Origin: Taeniopygia guttata
Lineage: Eukaryota > Chordata > Aves > Passeriformes > Estrildidae
Length of the DNA stretch: 64,000 bases
Assembly (NCBI RefSeq): GCF_048771995.1
Contig: NC_133026.1
Span: 13,294,001-13,358,000, forward strand
Reading direction: 5' to 3'
The position numbers and the translations under genes were made by a program. Under the pieces are notes generated by a model that ran no database searches, had not been told where the DNA came from, and was given only the letters and a program-made list of their open reading frames with translations. This document shows, piece after piece, positions 37,031 through 49,529 of the stretch (positions within the stretch are counted from its first letter, which is position 1; the number at the start of each line of letters is the position of its first letter).

Positions 37031-39168
37031 TCTTAATGAAAAAAAAAAAAAGCAAAATCACAAAAAACCTAATTTATTAGTAGAGCTTGGAATATAAATG
37101 GTTTTCACAGAATACCTTTAGATCCTGATTCAGAAACTTGTGCTTGATTGCTTTCTTGAATAGAAGTGGATCATAAGCATGTGGGGTGGCAAGGGCTATT
37201 TAAGTGCATGCCAAAGTCCCATTGATTTCAGTGAGATTTTATAAGATACTTAAAGTAAGCATGTGCATAAATGTTTTCCTGAACAAGAGTGCTTTTTTGA
37301 ATTAGGGTTTAACCCATGAATTTAGAGTGCATTCAAATATAACTCCTTCTGGGAAAATAGAGTAGACAAGAATATTTTTTAAAATGGTATATTTCTGCTT
37401 GTCTTAGAAGAAGTTAATGGAAAATTATTCTGGATAGAATTTTCTGTAAGGTCCAAAACCTGTGGAAGCTGAAAGTAAATAATGTGCATATAGCAACTTT
37501 TATAGACTGTCTGTTGGTTTCATCCCAGCTAAATTACGGAAGCTTCTGAATATAAGGTGTTACATAGATAATTTCAGTCTCTTGGAAGGAAAGTGATAAG
37601 TTGTTTTACATTAAGTGATACTATATTTGGTATTCGAGAAAAGTAAGAGTATTACTTTTTAGAAACACCTGCCATTTTTTGTTTCCAGACAGTGGCCACT
37701 AACATTAGGCAGAAGAGACTTTTTGTATAATGCTTCCTAAAATAAAATGTGTCTACCTCTAAATGTCTTGTCTTTTGAAATAATGGCTGAAGTGGCAGAT
37801 TCTGATGCAACCGTATTTTCCTGATACTAAGAGATCATCTGTCTCTGTCAACACTGGACAATCTTTTTATTTCTATAGAAGCATTGCTCCAGCTGTGTAT
37901 TTACATTTCCTACCATATTCCTTTGGAAATACAACACTTCTTTTATGCACTTCTCTCATCTAAGTCTTTAGCAACAGCACACATGAGAGTTCAAAGAGCT
38001 CAGTGTATGACCATGTGGCTATATTGAATGTACTTGTGGAAGTCAGACTCTAATGTCAGTTTTCCTTTTTACATTTTAGAAGATTTTGGAGTGTTGTGGT
38101 AGTGGCTTGCAAGATATCTTTTTGAAATCCATGAATGCTATGACCAGTGTGATTTTTGTCTTCCATGCTCTCTTTCTAAATAATTCTACTGTGAAAATGT
38201 TTGGCATCTTATGCTATTCCAGGTCAGCAGCAATACTGTTGTCCCAGCTTAGCTTTCTGTGTCTCTTTTGTTGAATAAAAACCAGTATCATACTTGTTGA
38301 AAGGTAACATCCTCTATAGTAGTGCTTCTCTAGATGTTATCACTGCTTAAATATTTCTCAACATTTTCATATGGATTTTTTCTCTCCACCCCTCTCCCTC
38401 CAAGTGCCATGTTTAGGTGAAGGCTGAGGTTCAGCTCAAGGCTAGGATGTACAAATAAAGGTAAAAATCTCAGTATAGGGTTTTTTTTAAGTTAATGCAT
38501 TGTATGAACTCTAATTGAAATCAATAGAGTGGTAGAAATGTTGTCAGTAGGTCATGGAAGCAGAATCTGGACTCTAAGCTACTTGAGGGCCTCAATTCAG
38601 TTGCTCAGACACGGGCTCCAAGTAACCCTGGAGATTCCTATCCAGTCTCTATCTGCCTCTCCAAACGAGCATGGGTCTCCTGCAATTTTCTGTCATGTCT
38701 GAAAGACACAGGTGAATATCTCAGTTATCCTCTGGCAACTCTAATAACATGGGATACTTTTGTGGACAGCTTACTGCAGTGAAGTTCTGGATTTGACCAG
38801 ATCTCCTCAAAGAGTAGTGGAACTATTGACATTGACCTCACAGCTATGTGATAAAGCATAGGTGTCTTAACCTTGAGCTGAACCCTCTAAGAGAGGCTGA
38901 TGATCATTGCTATCATCTCTGTTGCAAGATTTCAGTATTTTCTTGCAGATGGGTTCTTTAACTGCTGTTTGCTCAAGTTTTACATTATTTGTTGGGTTCT
39001 CCCATGTCTTTGTACAAGCTGATGCAATGTATAGTTTTGATTGCTCTGTAGAGAGATTTCTTCTTAGCCACTGCTCTGACCTCTTTGACCCCTTAAAAGC
39101 ACTCTCTGTACCTTGTCTGCTAAGGATTTGGAGGGGGGAGTATTATTATTGACAAGGCCTTTGATTGG

Positions 39169-39208
39169 TATAATAATAATTTATTCAGTATAATCATAAT
39201 TTATTGAA
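39169..39208. repeat. 20-bp tandem duplication
   Basis: The unit tataataataatttattcag at 39169-39188 is followed directly by tataatcataatttattgaa at 39189-39208, with three mismatches. Confidence 0.85.
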
Positions 39209-40772
39209 AAGGTGTTATTTTAGTATCAACTCTTTTGGTAGTCCCCTCACATGCTTTCTTCTACCTCTTTGTGATATATTAACTTCTCTATTCTTTAAGT
39301 TTTATCTTGCTGTTGCTTCATTTCTTAACAAAATTTTTGAGAGGCTATTTTTTACTTTTTTTACTAAGTTTTCCTTCTTTTTGAAATTTTCTTCATTTAT
39401 CCAAATTTTAGGACCACTTAAAGTACATAACCACGTATCCTTAAATCATGCAAGTTCCATCATCTCCTCTAGAGAGCAGCAAATATGTTCAAATAAAATA
39501 GCAGCATGATTCAACCTAATGTTTCCTGAAACAAAAGCTTTTGTAACTCAGCTTGCTAAATACTGCTAAAGAGCGAAAAACTGTGAGGAGTGAAGGTCTT
39601 ATACCTGAGCCTGGCATTTTCAGACATTGTCTGAGAACTGTCCTAGCCCTGGTATTTGGTGTGGAAGCTTCCCACCCTCTCCAAAAGCCAACACCAGCTC
39701 ACCAATACCTTATGGCAGAGGGGAGAAGGAAGGCAACAGGGGTTCAGCCTGGGCCAGGGACCAGACTTGGATGTGCACCAGATCTGTGGGCTGTAAATCT
39801 TCCATCTTTACACAGCACTGGCAGCCAAGAGGAAGCACTCACTCTCAGAAAAACACCCACAAGTTCTCCATCCTCCTGTCCATCAGTGGGCGTTTGACAG
39901 ATGGGACTCTGCCTCCTGGTGAGCACTAACTGGGGCTTAAGGGAACTTGGTGCCTGACAGTGAGCCACAATTGTTTTATCTTTTAGGAAAAATAGCCGAG
40001 GTAATGTAAAATCTTCCTAGCTACAGACCTCTTCAGACTAATGCCACCAGGAGTTTGGACCTAAACGCTACATAAATCTTCGAGAAAAGAACAAAGGTCC
40101 CTCTGTTCTTTGAGACCAGTCCAAGCACGACTGACAGCTGCCTGCCCAGGGGCTCGCACAGCTGGCACAGTCCTAACAATGCAAACTCATTCTAATGGGG
40201 AAATCAATATAACAGAGCTTCCAAAAACATGCTCATGTTCCCAGACCTCTCTCTGGTAAGGTTTTCTGCCAGTAAATCTTCTTGGCCTCTATTGACTGTC
40301 TAAAGCGGCTTTCGCAAAGGTTTTTCTCTCAGTTAAAAGCCTGGTCAATTAAGCCAACCCCAGAGCTGCAAAAGGTCCATGGCTGCAAGCAGAGCAGCTT
40401 TTCCTCTGTTTCCTGTGACCTGCACTACATGTCATCACCACAACCACCTGTGCTGGTGGCATTCCCTTCAAATTGCCAGGTACCCAGGTAGAAATGGGAA
40501 CCACCTTCCCCAGAGTCAGCACCTGACCTCTGTTAGGCACAAAGACTGCTGGGAGACAATTCAGGACAGACAGAAACTGTCACCAATGTAAGAGTGACTG
40601 CCAAGACCATGACAAAGCAAGGGAATCCTTTCTGGAAAATGAATTTACCATGAGTTGGCATCTTCTATTGCCTCAAGGATGCTCAGCTTGTCCCAGCTAG
40701 CAATAACAGGGAGGAAGAGATGGATCCAGTCAGGCAAAGAGGGGAAAAAAGCAAGAATGTTTTGTATGCAGC

Positions 40773-40796
40773 TGAAGATGATGCACATCATCTTCA
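40773..40796. repeat. 24-bp inverted repeat (11-bp perfect arms, 2-bp centre)
   Basis: The arm tgaagatgatg, centre 'ca' and arm catcatcttca are exact reverse complements. It lies in the GC-elevated intergenic block at 39.5-41.6 kb. Confidence 0.85.
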
Positions 40797-42265
40797 CTTA
40801 CACATTTACCACATTTTCCCCTTTCCTGTGTCACCTTTCATACCAGGATCCTGCCTCTTCAGTAGCTGCATGGACTATTCTGCTGGTGGGCTGGATCAGT
40901 CAGCTACAGCAATGCAGACAATCTGCCAACCAAGTCCCACCTCATTTTTTGGAAACACGCTGCCAAAGATCCTGGAAACTATGGAAGTGGTGTTCCTGGG
41001 TGGATGGTGGAGGCGTACCTTGCTGCTTTTTGAGGTGTGTGCTGGCAGCTGATGCACTGGACAAACACAGCCTTCTGCACGAGAGCCCGCCTGGCAGAGA
41101 GAATATAAAGGCACTGGCAAAATGGGAAGTAGCTGTCACTTACAAACTAATTCCTGCAAACACTAACATGGCCACTAAGATGGAAATTCCAGGGAACACT
41201 CCACCAAGAGAGTTCAATGCTCCCTGAGATGGTGGATGAGCTCTCGTCAGGTGCTGACTGAGGCACCCACACCCGCACAATATGCTTTGTATAGTCCATT
41301 TTTGAGGAAGATCCTGATGATTCTCCAGTCCAAATAAATTTATCTGTAGTTAAATTTGCAGCCACAGACTTGTGCTCACAATTGTAATAAACAGTTGCCC
41401 TGTCTGGCCTTAGCTTTGCCACAGTTTCCCAATGCAACCCTACAGCATAGGATTAGCTACTAAATTCTACTAAATTCTCATCAGCAGAAGTCCTCAGAGT
41501 TCAAGGTGTTCAGTCTATATTGGCAGGGCCTGCAGGCTGCCTGAGGGATGCAGAGGGCAGCGCTGCAGGGACTGGAGAGACATGAAAGTTGTATTTTGGT
41601 GCCCCAGCTGGACTATTCTTATGATGCCTGCACATACTCCAAAATCAGGTCAGAATTTGTATAGAATTTGTGCGTCAGCAGCAGTGTGAGACTATATTTC
41701 AGCTGACCTGGTGTCCAGGCTCTAGTGGGTTGAATCCCAGGTTCTACACAACAAGAATATTATTGGTGGATACCAATAAGCATGTCAACAGAAATAAGCA
41801 ACCTAAATGTTTTGTTTAAGCCTTTGCTTTTAATTTGTAGGGAAACTTCTCAGAAGATAAAGCATGCTGAGCCAAGTTGTTTCTGGAAATGAGCCTTGTA
41901 GGAATATTTCAGGAACTTCATGTATAAATAAAGCAACTGTTTGGATGTTTTATCCAGCCCCTGACTCCTTCCCCCCACACTATACTATTTTAAGGATTTT
42001 TGCTGAAGTACAGAGGGCTAAGAAAATAGGGAATGTATGACTGTTGTTCAAAGGGGTTGTCAATATTTCTGTGCAAAAGCAATGAAATATATTTCTCAGA
42101 TATGGGTAATTTAAAGAAAATATTTCCTATTTATCTGCACATTAAAAAGTCTACAGTGTTATAAGCTCTGAAAATTAGCATTGATTTGTTCTAAATTGAA
42201 GTAGCTCTGTGATTCATGCAACTCCAGCCCATGAGATGGATTGTTACCACATCTGTCTATATTAC

Positions 42266-42290
42266 AAAAAAAAAAAAAAAAAAAAAAAAA
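42266..42290. repeat. Poly-A tract (about 25 bases)
   Basis: This is an uninterrupted A run. No retroposon body was recognised upstream. Confidence 0.8.
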
Positions 42291-44628
42291 TCTATGTCTG
42301 GACTATTCCTTAATATCAGGTCACCTTGTGAATTTCAGATGTTGGCAGTCTGTGGGATCAGTTCTGAGTGACTGAAGTGGGGCTGCAATGCAAATCCTGT
42401 GCTTTTCTTCAGTCATTCCAAGGTTAGGTCCCATCAAGTCATCACGTTGTATGTGAAAGCCTCTGGTGAACCTGGACAAACAGGTATCTGTCAATGCATC
42501 ACAGTTGGTAAACTGTGCTACAGATATTCATTATTTCTGTTTCACAGAAATGCTTTACAAAGAGGCTTGTTAAAGAAGAAAAAAGCTTGGATTTGTTAGC
42601 CAATGCATACAAGTTGTTCATCTGCCTACCTTTGAATAGTTCCACCAGACCTCCAAAGATAGCACAGAGCTTTAAAGTTTGTGCCAGAAAGAAAGAGCTC
42701 ATTGCACTGTATATTGTCTGTCAGAAGCAAGAATCACTCACACTGACTCATAGAGAAATGAGCAGAAGGAGTGGGTGTCTAAGTGGGTGTTTAATTTGTC
42801 AGGACAAGTGGGGCTCTGAAAGCATTTTATCCTGGTTTCTCTTAAAAAAAAAAAAATTGCCTATCTTCAGTGCAAGGAAAAGGCAAGTCATCACAGGGGA
42901 AAATGCAAAATTTTATTTTGGTAGGTCAAAATCTCCTGTTTATTTCCATTATTGTTATTTCTTTTCTAAAAGTAACATTTTCAGTGCCAGAAAATGCTGT
43001 GGTGCCTGAAGTCTCACTGGCAAAATAGATGCTACTCACATAGGAAAGCCAGAAATGAAGGAAATTATTTCTGATTGCTGAGCCCACATCCCCCATCGTT
43101 CTTGAGAGCACCACGTATAAACCTCAGTTTCTAACAGCAAGCTCAAAATGTCCCATCATCCTCACTCAGTAAATTGTTCATCAGTGAAACCTTTTCAAAG
43201 CTAATCCAGTACTCAACATGAAGTGTTACCTGCAGACACTGAAGTGGAGGCAGCTCTCTGCCTCCTGGCATTCCCACAGCAGTGTGAGCAGCACAGATTA
43301 TAAAACTGTTCTCAGACTTAGCACCGGGTGTGCACTCCCATGAATAAACTGCAGCTGGGGAGATGGCCTGGGACCTCCTGCCTGCCAAACCAAAAGTGGG
43401 AGAAATCAGAAGCTCGTGAAGCAGATTGTGATTGTAATCTATCTACATGGATGCTGGATAATTTTAACACAGAGATGCAGTTGATACATTCTGATCAGAT
43501 TTCTGCCTTAGTGAACTCATCTTTCAGAACTGGCATTGCTGGGTATCACAGGCCAAGAGTTCAGGCTGTGGGTGAGCAGAGACCATCTAATCTGCAGAAC
43601 ATTTTAGCAACTCAATTACAATGTAAGACATTATGCTGTAAAATTACTTCTCTGTCAGAGGAGAACATCAGGCTATTAAAAGCAGATCAAAAGACAGAAG
43701 TTTAAAAACAGCCTTTTGAACTACTCCACTGGCCTATTTTTCGAGATGTATTTCTTTATTGTCCTAAAATATTACAAACAGTAACAATTTATCTGTTCTC
43801 CACTGTAATCATGACATTAGAATAATATCATGCCCAATTAATATGCTCTTTAAGGATTTCTTTTAGAAAGCTAATAATTGAAATAATGATGTGTCATGTA
43901 AGGGCAGATAATAACTTGAAAGAATACATTGAGGAAATCTCTACATTGCTAACTTCGAGTTTAACACTTATTCTGGGCTGAACTGAGATATTAATGGAGA
44001 ACAACTGCTTCTGACAGGAAATTATACATTCCCTAGACACCTGTCTACAGTGTCCTTCACAAGAGAAAAGAGAGTCACAGCTTTCAGTTATGCTGCTGAG
44101 AGTAAATCAAAGTGACCCAACCAAAAAAGTGCAAGAAGATGATAAAGTGATTATAACTGACTGAAACTTGGCTTCTAAACTAGTTTGGCTTTTCCTTTGA
44201 TATTTAAAAATATATTACAAAGAAAAAAAAAAACCACAAAAAAAAAGAAAAAATATTTGCTTAGAGAAAAATTTAAATATATTTTAGTTAGAGGTGACAA
44301 AATTTATATTTTTTCCTTTCAATCATGTTCATACTGCAGAAACTTCCAGTGATACTTGATTTTGCTGCATAGAAAACATGAAAATTCTGTCTCCAGCAGC
44401 CTACTAGATACTTATTTAGCAAGAGAATTGCTATTGAAGTGCAATTGAAGATACTAAGAAAAAAAAATTTAAAGATATTTTACAGTTTTCCAATAAAAAA
44501 ATTATTTCTTACATGAAAACTATTTTATCCTAGATTTTCTGGTCAGTTCCAACTCTTATTTCCAGGGAGCTCAATTCTTTCTGTATAATCTCATGGTCAG
44601 CACCACATGAGGCTAGATGAGGGAAAAA

Positions 44629-44642
44629 TATATATATATATC
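44629..44642. repeat. Short AT dinucleotide run
   Basis: A run of alternating A and T, about seven repeats, lies in AT-rich DNA. Confidence 0.75.
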
Positions 44643-45167
44643 TTCTGTATTGTTCTATAAAGCCACCTCAGGGTGCAAGTGACACCTGCACTTTGAGCAC
44701 AAGACAAAGCTCTCTGAGGGCAGTTTGAGCAGTGCTTTCAACACACCTTTGAAATGCTTTTCTGAAGTATATGGGTTAAGAAATTATTTAAAGACACATC
44801 ATTAAACATAAGAAGAACCTTTTGTAACATTTTTCTGAGTATGCAATAATTTCTGGAAGGACTTATAAAACCAATACATGAGTTTAAAAGACTAAATTTT
44901 TGTTTTAAAAGCAGAAAGACTTGCTGATTCTTTGTATCACTTCTATCAGTTCTTTTCTCACTCTAAGACATCTAGACATGTCTACAGCACCTCCACATTC
45001 AGTGATATTGAGCATAAGGGGAAATTACAGCTGATCTTTTTTGTTTTTTCAAGCAGATCTTTTTTTACTATTTTCTTCACAGGGACATCCTCTTTCAGGA
45101 TTTTTCAGAGAGCAGCACAGAGAAAAGAAAGAGAAAACAATTTCTATTTCTGCTCCATGTTTTCCCA

Positions 45168-45460
45168 TGTGGAATGTGTTTGGAGAATTGTTTACCTGGG
45201 GTGAGTGCTTGATTGGATTCTGGTGAGGATTGTTTGAGCCTGATGGCCAATCCAACCCACCTGGGGCTGGACTTGCAACAGAGGGTCACGAGTTGTGAGT
45301 TAGATAAGGCAGTTAAGTAGGTTTGTAGTTTTAGTATCTCCTTTAAACAGAATATTAATGTATTATAGTATAGTTATAATAAAGAAATCATTCAGCCTTC
45401 TGAACTGGAGTCAGACATCATCATTTCTTCCCACCGGGTTCACCTGCATTTTACAACGCA
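45168..45460 (+). mobile_element. Solo LTR of a passerine-type endogenous retrovirus (probably ERVL-like)
   Basis: The element opens with TGTGGAATGTGTTTGGAGA, a start I associate with an abundant songbird LTR. It continues with its typical 'gattggattctgg' and 'gatggccaatc' blocks, and has a poly(A) signal AATAAA at 45378-45383. It ends near 'ggagtcagacatcatcatttcttccc' and a terminal CA. No internal retroviral region or second LTR is present, so it is a solo LTR about 290 bp long and somewhat diverged, suggesting moderate age. A clean target-site duplication is not evident and the right end is uncertain by a few bases. The family assignment is from memory. Confidence 0.7.
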
Positions 45461-47420
45461 TCTCCCCACTGTGGATGTCCCTTCCAACCATCACTTTTAA
45501 TTTCATTGAGCTATAGAAGTTCACAACAGTTCAAACTTCCTTTACACTTCTTCCCTTGCTGACAAATCAGCTGACCTTGTTGCATCTTTGTAATTAATAA
45601 ATGTGACTTGGAGAAATAGAAGTAAAAGGCTCTGAGTCATTGCCCTAGGAGCAGGTTGTTGATGTCAGAGGTTTCTAGTCACTCCCCAGGGAAAATTCCA
45701 TGCCAAATTTTTCTCTTTTAATATGCACTTTTTATAAACACATTAAGTGCTTTTTACACTGACTCTGAATTATGTTTCAATGGACCCAGAAGTCCCAAAA
45801 TCAGCCAGGTTTGCAGAGATGCAGCACAACCCAATGGCCACAGTCTCTGCAGACAAATGAAGACATACACTAATTTCACTTTCCATTTCAAACACAAAGA
45901 GGATCTTTCCAATTTCAAATGAGACTCTTCAGTCATTAAAAAATGTCTAACCAGAGAGAAAAAACCCCAAACTGTGTCCAGCCACAATGCATTTATTATT
46001 TTTCCTACCCTATTTATATCTCACTCTGTGGGATGTATGCAATAGACTGAATCCACATTTACTCCTTGCATTCCTTCTCACATCTGAGAAGATGCAATGC
46101 ATCATAAAAGATTTCATTGTTGCAACGTTTTGTCAGGGCATGTGTAATCAGCACAGACCCCATTAAAGAGGCTTTAGAGGACGAGAAGTTTAAATATTTT
46201 ATGTTTTTCTGCCTATGATAAGTTTAATAATTAATGCTGCTTCTACCCTGCAAATGACAAATCACACAACAAGCACACACAATAAAAGAAACAAACAGAG
46301 CTAATGGAGAGGAAAACCTTACTTAGAAGGTAGTAGTTAAAAATGCCTGTAGCCTACCTCAGGATCCCAACGTACTTGGCTCCTTACCCCAAGAGCAGTT
46401 CTGTCTCCCTGTTAAGCCACCTAATTTTGGGGGAATGCAGAAGAGAAGGGATAATTGCTAGTCTTTACCTTATACATGTGAGAAATAATGCACAGGTGAG
46501 ATGAGCCTGTCTTGAAGACTTCTGCACCCATAGGAGAGACAAGGTAGACTGTGAGAGCTGTTGTCCTTTCATGCCCTGCACGTGGGACCCAGCCCTTGAG
46601 TTATTACTGAAACTTGTTACATGGCAGCCCAAGAGCAAGACTAGACCTGTGCCTGGTCTAAACAGCATCGTAGCTACTCCAGCACCAAGCAGGATCTACA
46701 AATACCAGATCTTGACACCCTCAGAATAATTTGTTTTATAAGACACTACCACCAGCACATTTCTCTGGGTACGTGCTCCTCCACATCCACTCCCACTGAT
46801 GATCTGCAGGTATGTGCAACCTTCAAACCCCACTGACTTCTAGCTAAAGGAAAATTCATCTCACGCACTGCTGTGCTGTAGTGCTGGACCACGCTTATGC
46901 AAATGCAATAGAATTAACACTGAAGGAAAGCACAAAGTGTAACTGTAATAAAATCTTCTGTGATTCACTCAGTTTAGACATGTTTTCAAATTATTAGCAT
47001 TGTAAGTCTGTCAGACAAAGAGGGTGAGCACTTTGATATAGACATTGCCACCATATCCTTCTTTCAGGTAGAAAGCATTTTCCCTAACCCCAGGTCTGAG
47101 ATAATCATATTGTGGGAGAAATAGGTATATCTAGAAAGTGACTCATCTTACCTTTAGACACCCGTAAAACAGGTCAGGTGACTCACTCCCACCTCCTGAA
47201 ATTGAGAGCCCACTGTGACTGTTTAAGGCTGAGAAGTAACGCCTTGTAGATGTGTCAGTGGAGCCAGAGCATGGGCATTGCTGCTCAGTCCCTGTCAAGC
47301 TGCTGGAGCACTCCCTGACACCCCTCCAGCTCACACCTCCTTGTTGAGAAGTTCTCAAGCACAGGACCGTGGCCAACAGCTAATGTGGATGCAGCCACTG
47401 TTTTGGAGGTTACTGTCGTT
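45461..47420. other. Intergenic DNA between solo LTR and CR1 fragment
   Basis: There is no gene. Two stretches look non-repetitive and motif-rich (about 46.0-46.26 kb, and 46.88-47.0 kb with an octamer ATGCAAAT at 46897-46904). These could be regulatory, but nothing in this single sequence proves it. Confidence 0.5.
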
Positions 47421-47750
47421 CATAGAATGGGTTGGGTTGGAAGGGATATTAAAGATCATTTCGTTCCACCGCCCCTGCCATAGGCAGAGACACTTTCCAT
47501 GAAAGCAGATTGCTCAAAGCTCCATCCAACCTGACCTTGAACACCTCCAGGGATGGGACATCCAGGACATCCACAGCTTCTCTGGGTGAACTCTTCCAAC
47601 TGCCTCACCACCATCAAGAAAAAAAAAATTTCTTTGCATCTAATTTAAACCTTCAGTTTGAATTCTTCCTTGTCCTATCACTACATGCCCTTGTAGAAAG
47701 TTGCTCTCTGGCTTTCCTTTAGGCCTGTCTAGGTACTGGAAGGTGTTATA
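47421..47750 (-). mobile_element. CR1 LINE 3'-end fragment, antisense
   Basis: Read on the - strand, this ends with the CR1 3' tail. On the + strand it starts catagaatgggttgggttgg, continues through 'aagatcatttcgttccac', 'ttgaacacctccagggatggg' and 'cttgtcctatcactacatgcc', and ends at 'aggtactggaaggtg'. These are hallmark blocks of the avian CR1 3' region. It is 5'-truncated, as most CR1 copies are, and carries moderate divergence and small gaps. It lies 0.6 kb downstream of the GJD4 stop codon. Confidence 0.93.
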
Positions 47751-47893
47751 GTTGAATATATCAGGTGTGGTCACACTGCAGCTGGCATCAGTGTTAGAGA
47801 ACTGTTCTGTCACTGCTAGCTGGAAGAGATATTGCCTTCAAGCAATAGGATCCAGGGGTTTTAAAAATTAACACTTTTCCACAAAACAGTGTT

Positions 47894-47904
47894 TTTATTT
47901 TATT
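47894..47904 (-). terminator. Candidate GJD4 polyadenylation signals
   Basis: Two overlapping TTTATT copies on the + strand read AATAAA on the - strand (47899-47904 and 47894-47899), about 440 bases after the GJD4 stop codon. They are the nearest canonical signals and lie before the CR1 insertion. Usage is inferred. Confidence 0.4.
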
Positions 47905-48339
47905 CACTGTCTAATCTTCTTTTTGAATATCCTGTCTTAGAGTGAGTTTTGAGAATTTAGTATGAGGAGATAAATCAGGCTTCTGAAAGTAGAAATTGTA
48001 TCTTTGCTAAGCTCAATTTTTTGCAATAAAACTAGGTTAGAGTAAATAAGTGTTCACATATACTCCTGGAAAACCAGGTCAGTCACACCAGCAACAGTCC
48101 ACAGCCTTTTAAAATCATCTGCATGCATAAAAACAAAGATGTCACATTTTCTAAAGAACATGTCCCTTAATGTAATACCCTTAAAACTCATATCCAAAGT
48201 TTTTGCTTCTTCTCTAATGGAGTAGAGTGTCTCTGCAGCATAACCACAGCCAAGGGCTTCAGCTCAAACTCCCTGAAGCCTCTTCAGTGATGCAATGATC
48301 TGCCCTGTCAAGGTCACAGCGTAGCGTTCACTCTGACTT

Positions 48340-49529
48340 CTACACCCATTCGGACTTTTTTGACCTCAGGCAGCTAGTGCTGCTATAATTTGATTGTGCA
48401 TCAGGGCTTTTTAGCTCAGTTGAAGGGTAGAACCCTAAAAGCTTGCTCTGAACAACAGAGGAAGAAACGCCAAGGGGAAACTCAACCTGAGGTCTCAAAG
48501 CCAGGGCAGTATCTTTAATGAAGTCTTGCTGAAGTCTGGGTCTCACTTGGCTGCAGGGAGTTCCTTGGTGGTCACTAGCACACAAGGACTCTTCAGTGCT
48601 CTGTTGTTTAACAGCAAGGTCTCCTGATACACAGCACTTATTGCTGCTGCTGCTGCTGAGGTTAGTGCTGGCACTTTGCTGAGGGACACCTCCAGGATGA
48701 AGAACAGCCTCTTCTTCCTCCTCAGGGAGAAGTGAGCAGGAGTCGTCACTGGTCTGACAGATATTTGCTACTGGGGCAGCCCCATTTGGAGGTGGAGAGG
48801 AGCTACTGTGCTGGACTGGGGGAAGATCTATCATGCACTCCTTGTCTGTGCAGAGGTTTGCCAGCAGCTTGTTCTTTTGGTTTCTTGCTGTCATTCTCCG
48901 GAGAGCACAGACAAGATCAGCAAGGCTGAGCAGAAAGGACAGACTGCTGACCCCCCAGATGAAAATCATCATGATGGATTTCTCAGTGGGACGGGAGATG
49001 TAACAGTCAACAGCGCTTGTGCAAGGTGAGTGGTAGCATGAATAGCGGTCAGGAACAAAAAATCCAAAAAGAAAGTATTGCACAGATGCAAAGGCAACCT
49101 CAAGTAGGGTCCTAATAAAAAGATGAATGGTATATGCCCCTGAAAAATTGAGGACACTTAGGTCGTCTGCACCACAATCTACTCTACTGACAACTGCACT
49201 TCTACAGAGCTCCTTCACGCCTTTGGGGCTTGATAAACCCTTGTTCCTCTTGCACCCATGCACCAGACAGTGCATTCTTACAATGTACATAGCTACCTTG
49301 TGCAAAACATAAATGCTGAACGCAGCATAGGGCAGCAGGATAGCCACGGTCTGAATGAGCCAGAACCTAAAGTGGGACACGGGAGAGAACAGGTCATAGC
49401 AAACGTTGGAGCACCCTGGTTGCAGGGTGTTGCAGACAAAGCGCTCCTGCTCATCTTGGTACAGGGGGTAGCCTGCCAACACCACCACTGCCATGCGCAG
49501 CAGGATTATTAACATCAGCCAGATCTTCC
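48340..49529 (-). CDS. GJD4: Connexin GJD4 (Cx39/Cx40.1 type), main coding exon 2
   Basis: This exon encodes residues 22-417 of a gap-junction channel subunit that forms hexameric hemichannels in the plasma membrane. Membrane helix 1 lies at about 23-45. Extracellular loop 1 has the CX6CX3C motif (Cys 54, 61, 65) within VCNTLQPGCSNVCYD. Helix 2 is at about 77-101 and helix 3 at about 154-177. Extracellular loop 2 has CX4CX5C (Cys 186, 191, 197). Helix 4 is at about 206-229, followed by a long Ser-rich cytoplasmic tail of about 190 residues. The exon starts after an acceptor ending ttgtag, adding K-I-W-L before the first internal ATG (49515). The total of 417 residues exceeds human GJD4 (370), mainly in the tail. 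In mammals the gene is linked to developing skeletal muscle. The DEQERFVCNTLQPGC and SPVSHFRFWLIQ stretches fit GJD4 better than other delta connexins. Confidence 0.95.

Larger units (their letters stand above)
30590..45167. other. Intergenic region between FZD8 and GJD4, left part
   Basis: No coding exon was recognised. The stretch is AT-rich except for a GC-rich patch at 35.25-35.75 kb and a moderately GC-rich block at 39.5-41.6 kb. The latter has open frames of up to 190 codons, but the 190-codon frame has no ATG at its start and no family resemblance. Simple T tracts lie at 33343-33381 and an A tract at 42266-42290. Tandem duplications and possible regulatory elements are listed separately. 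Confidence 0.65.
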
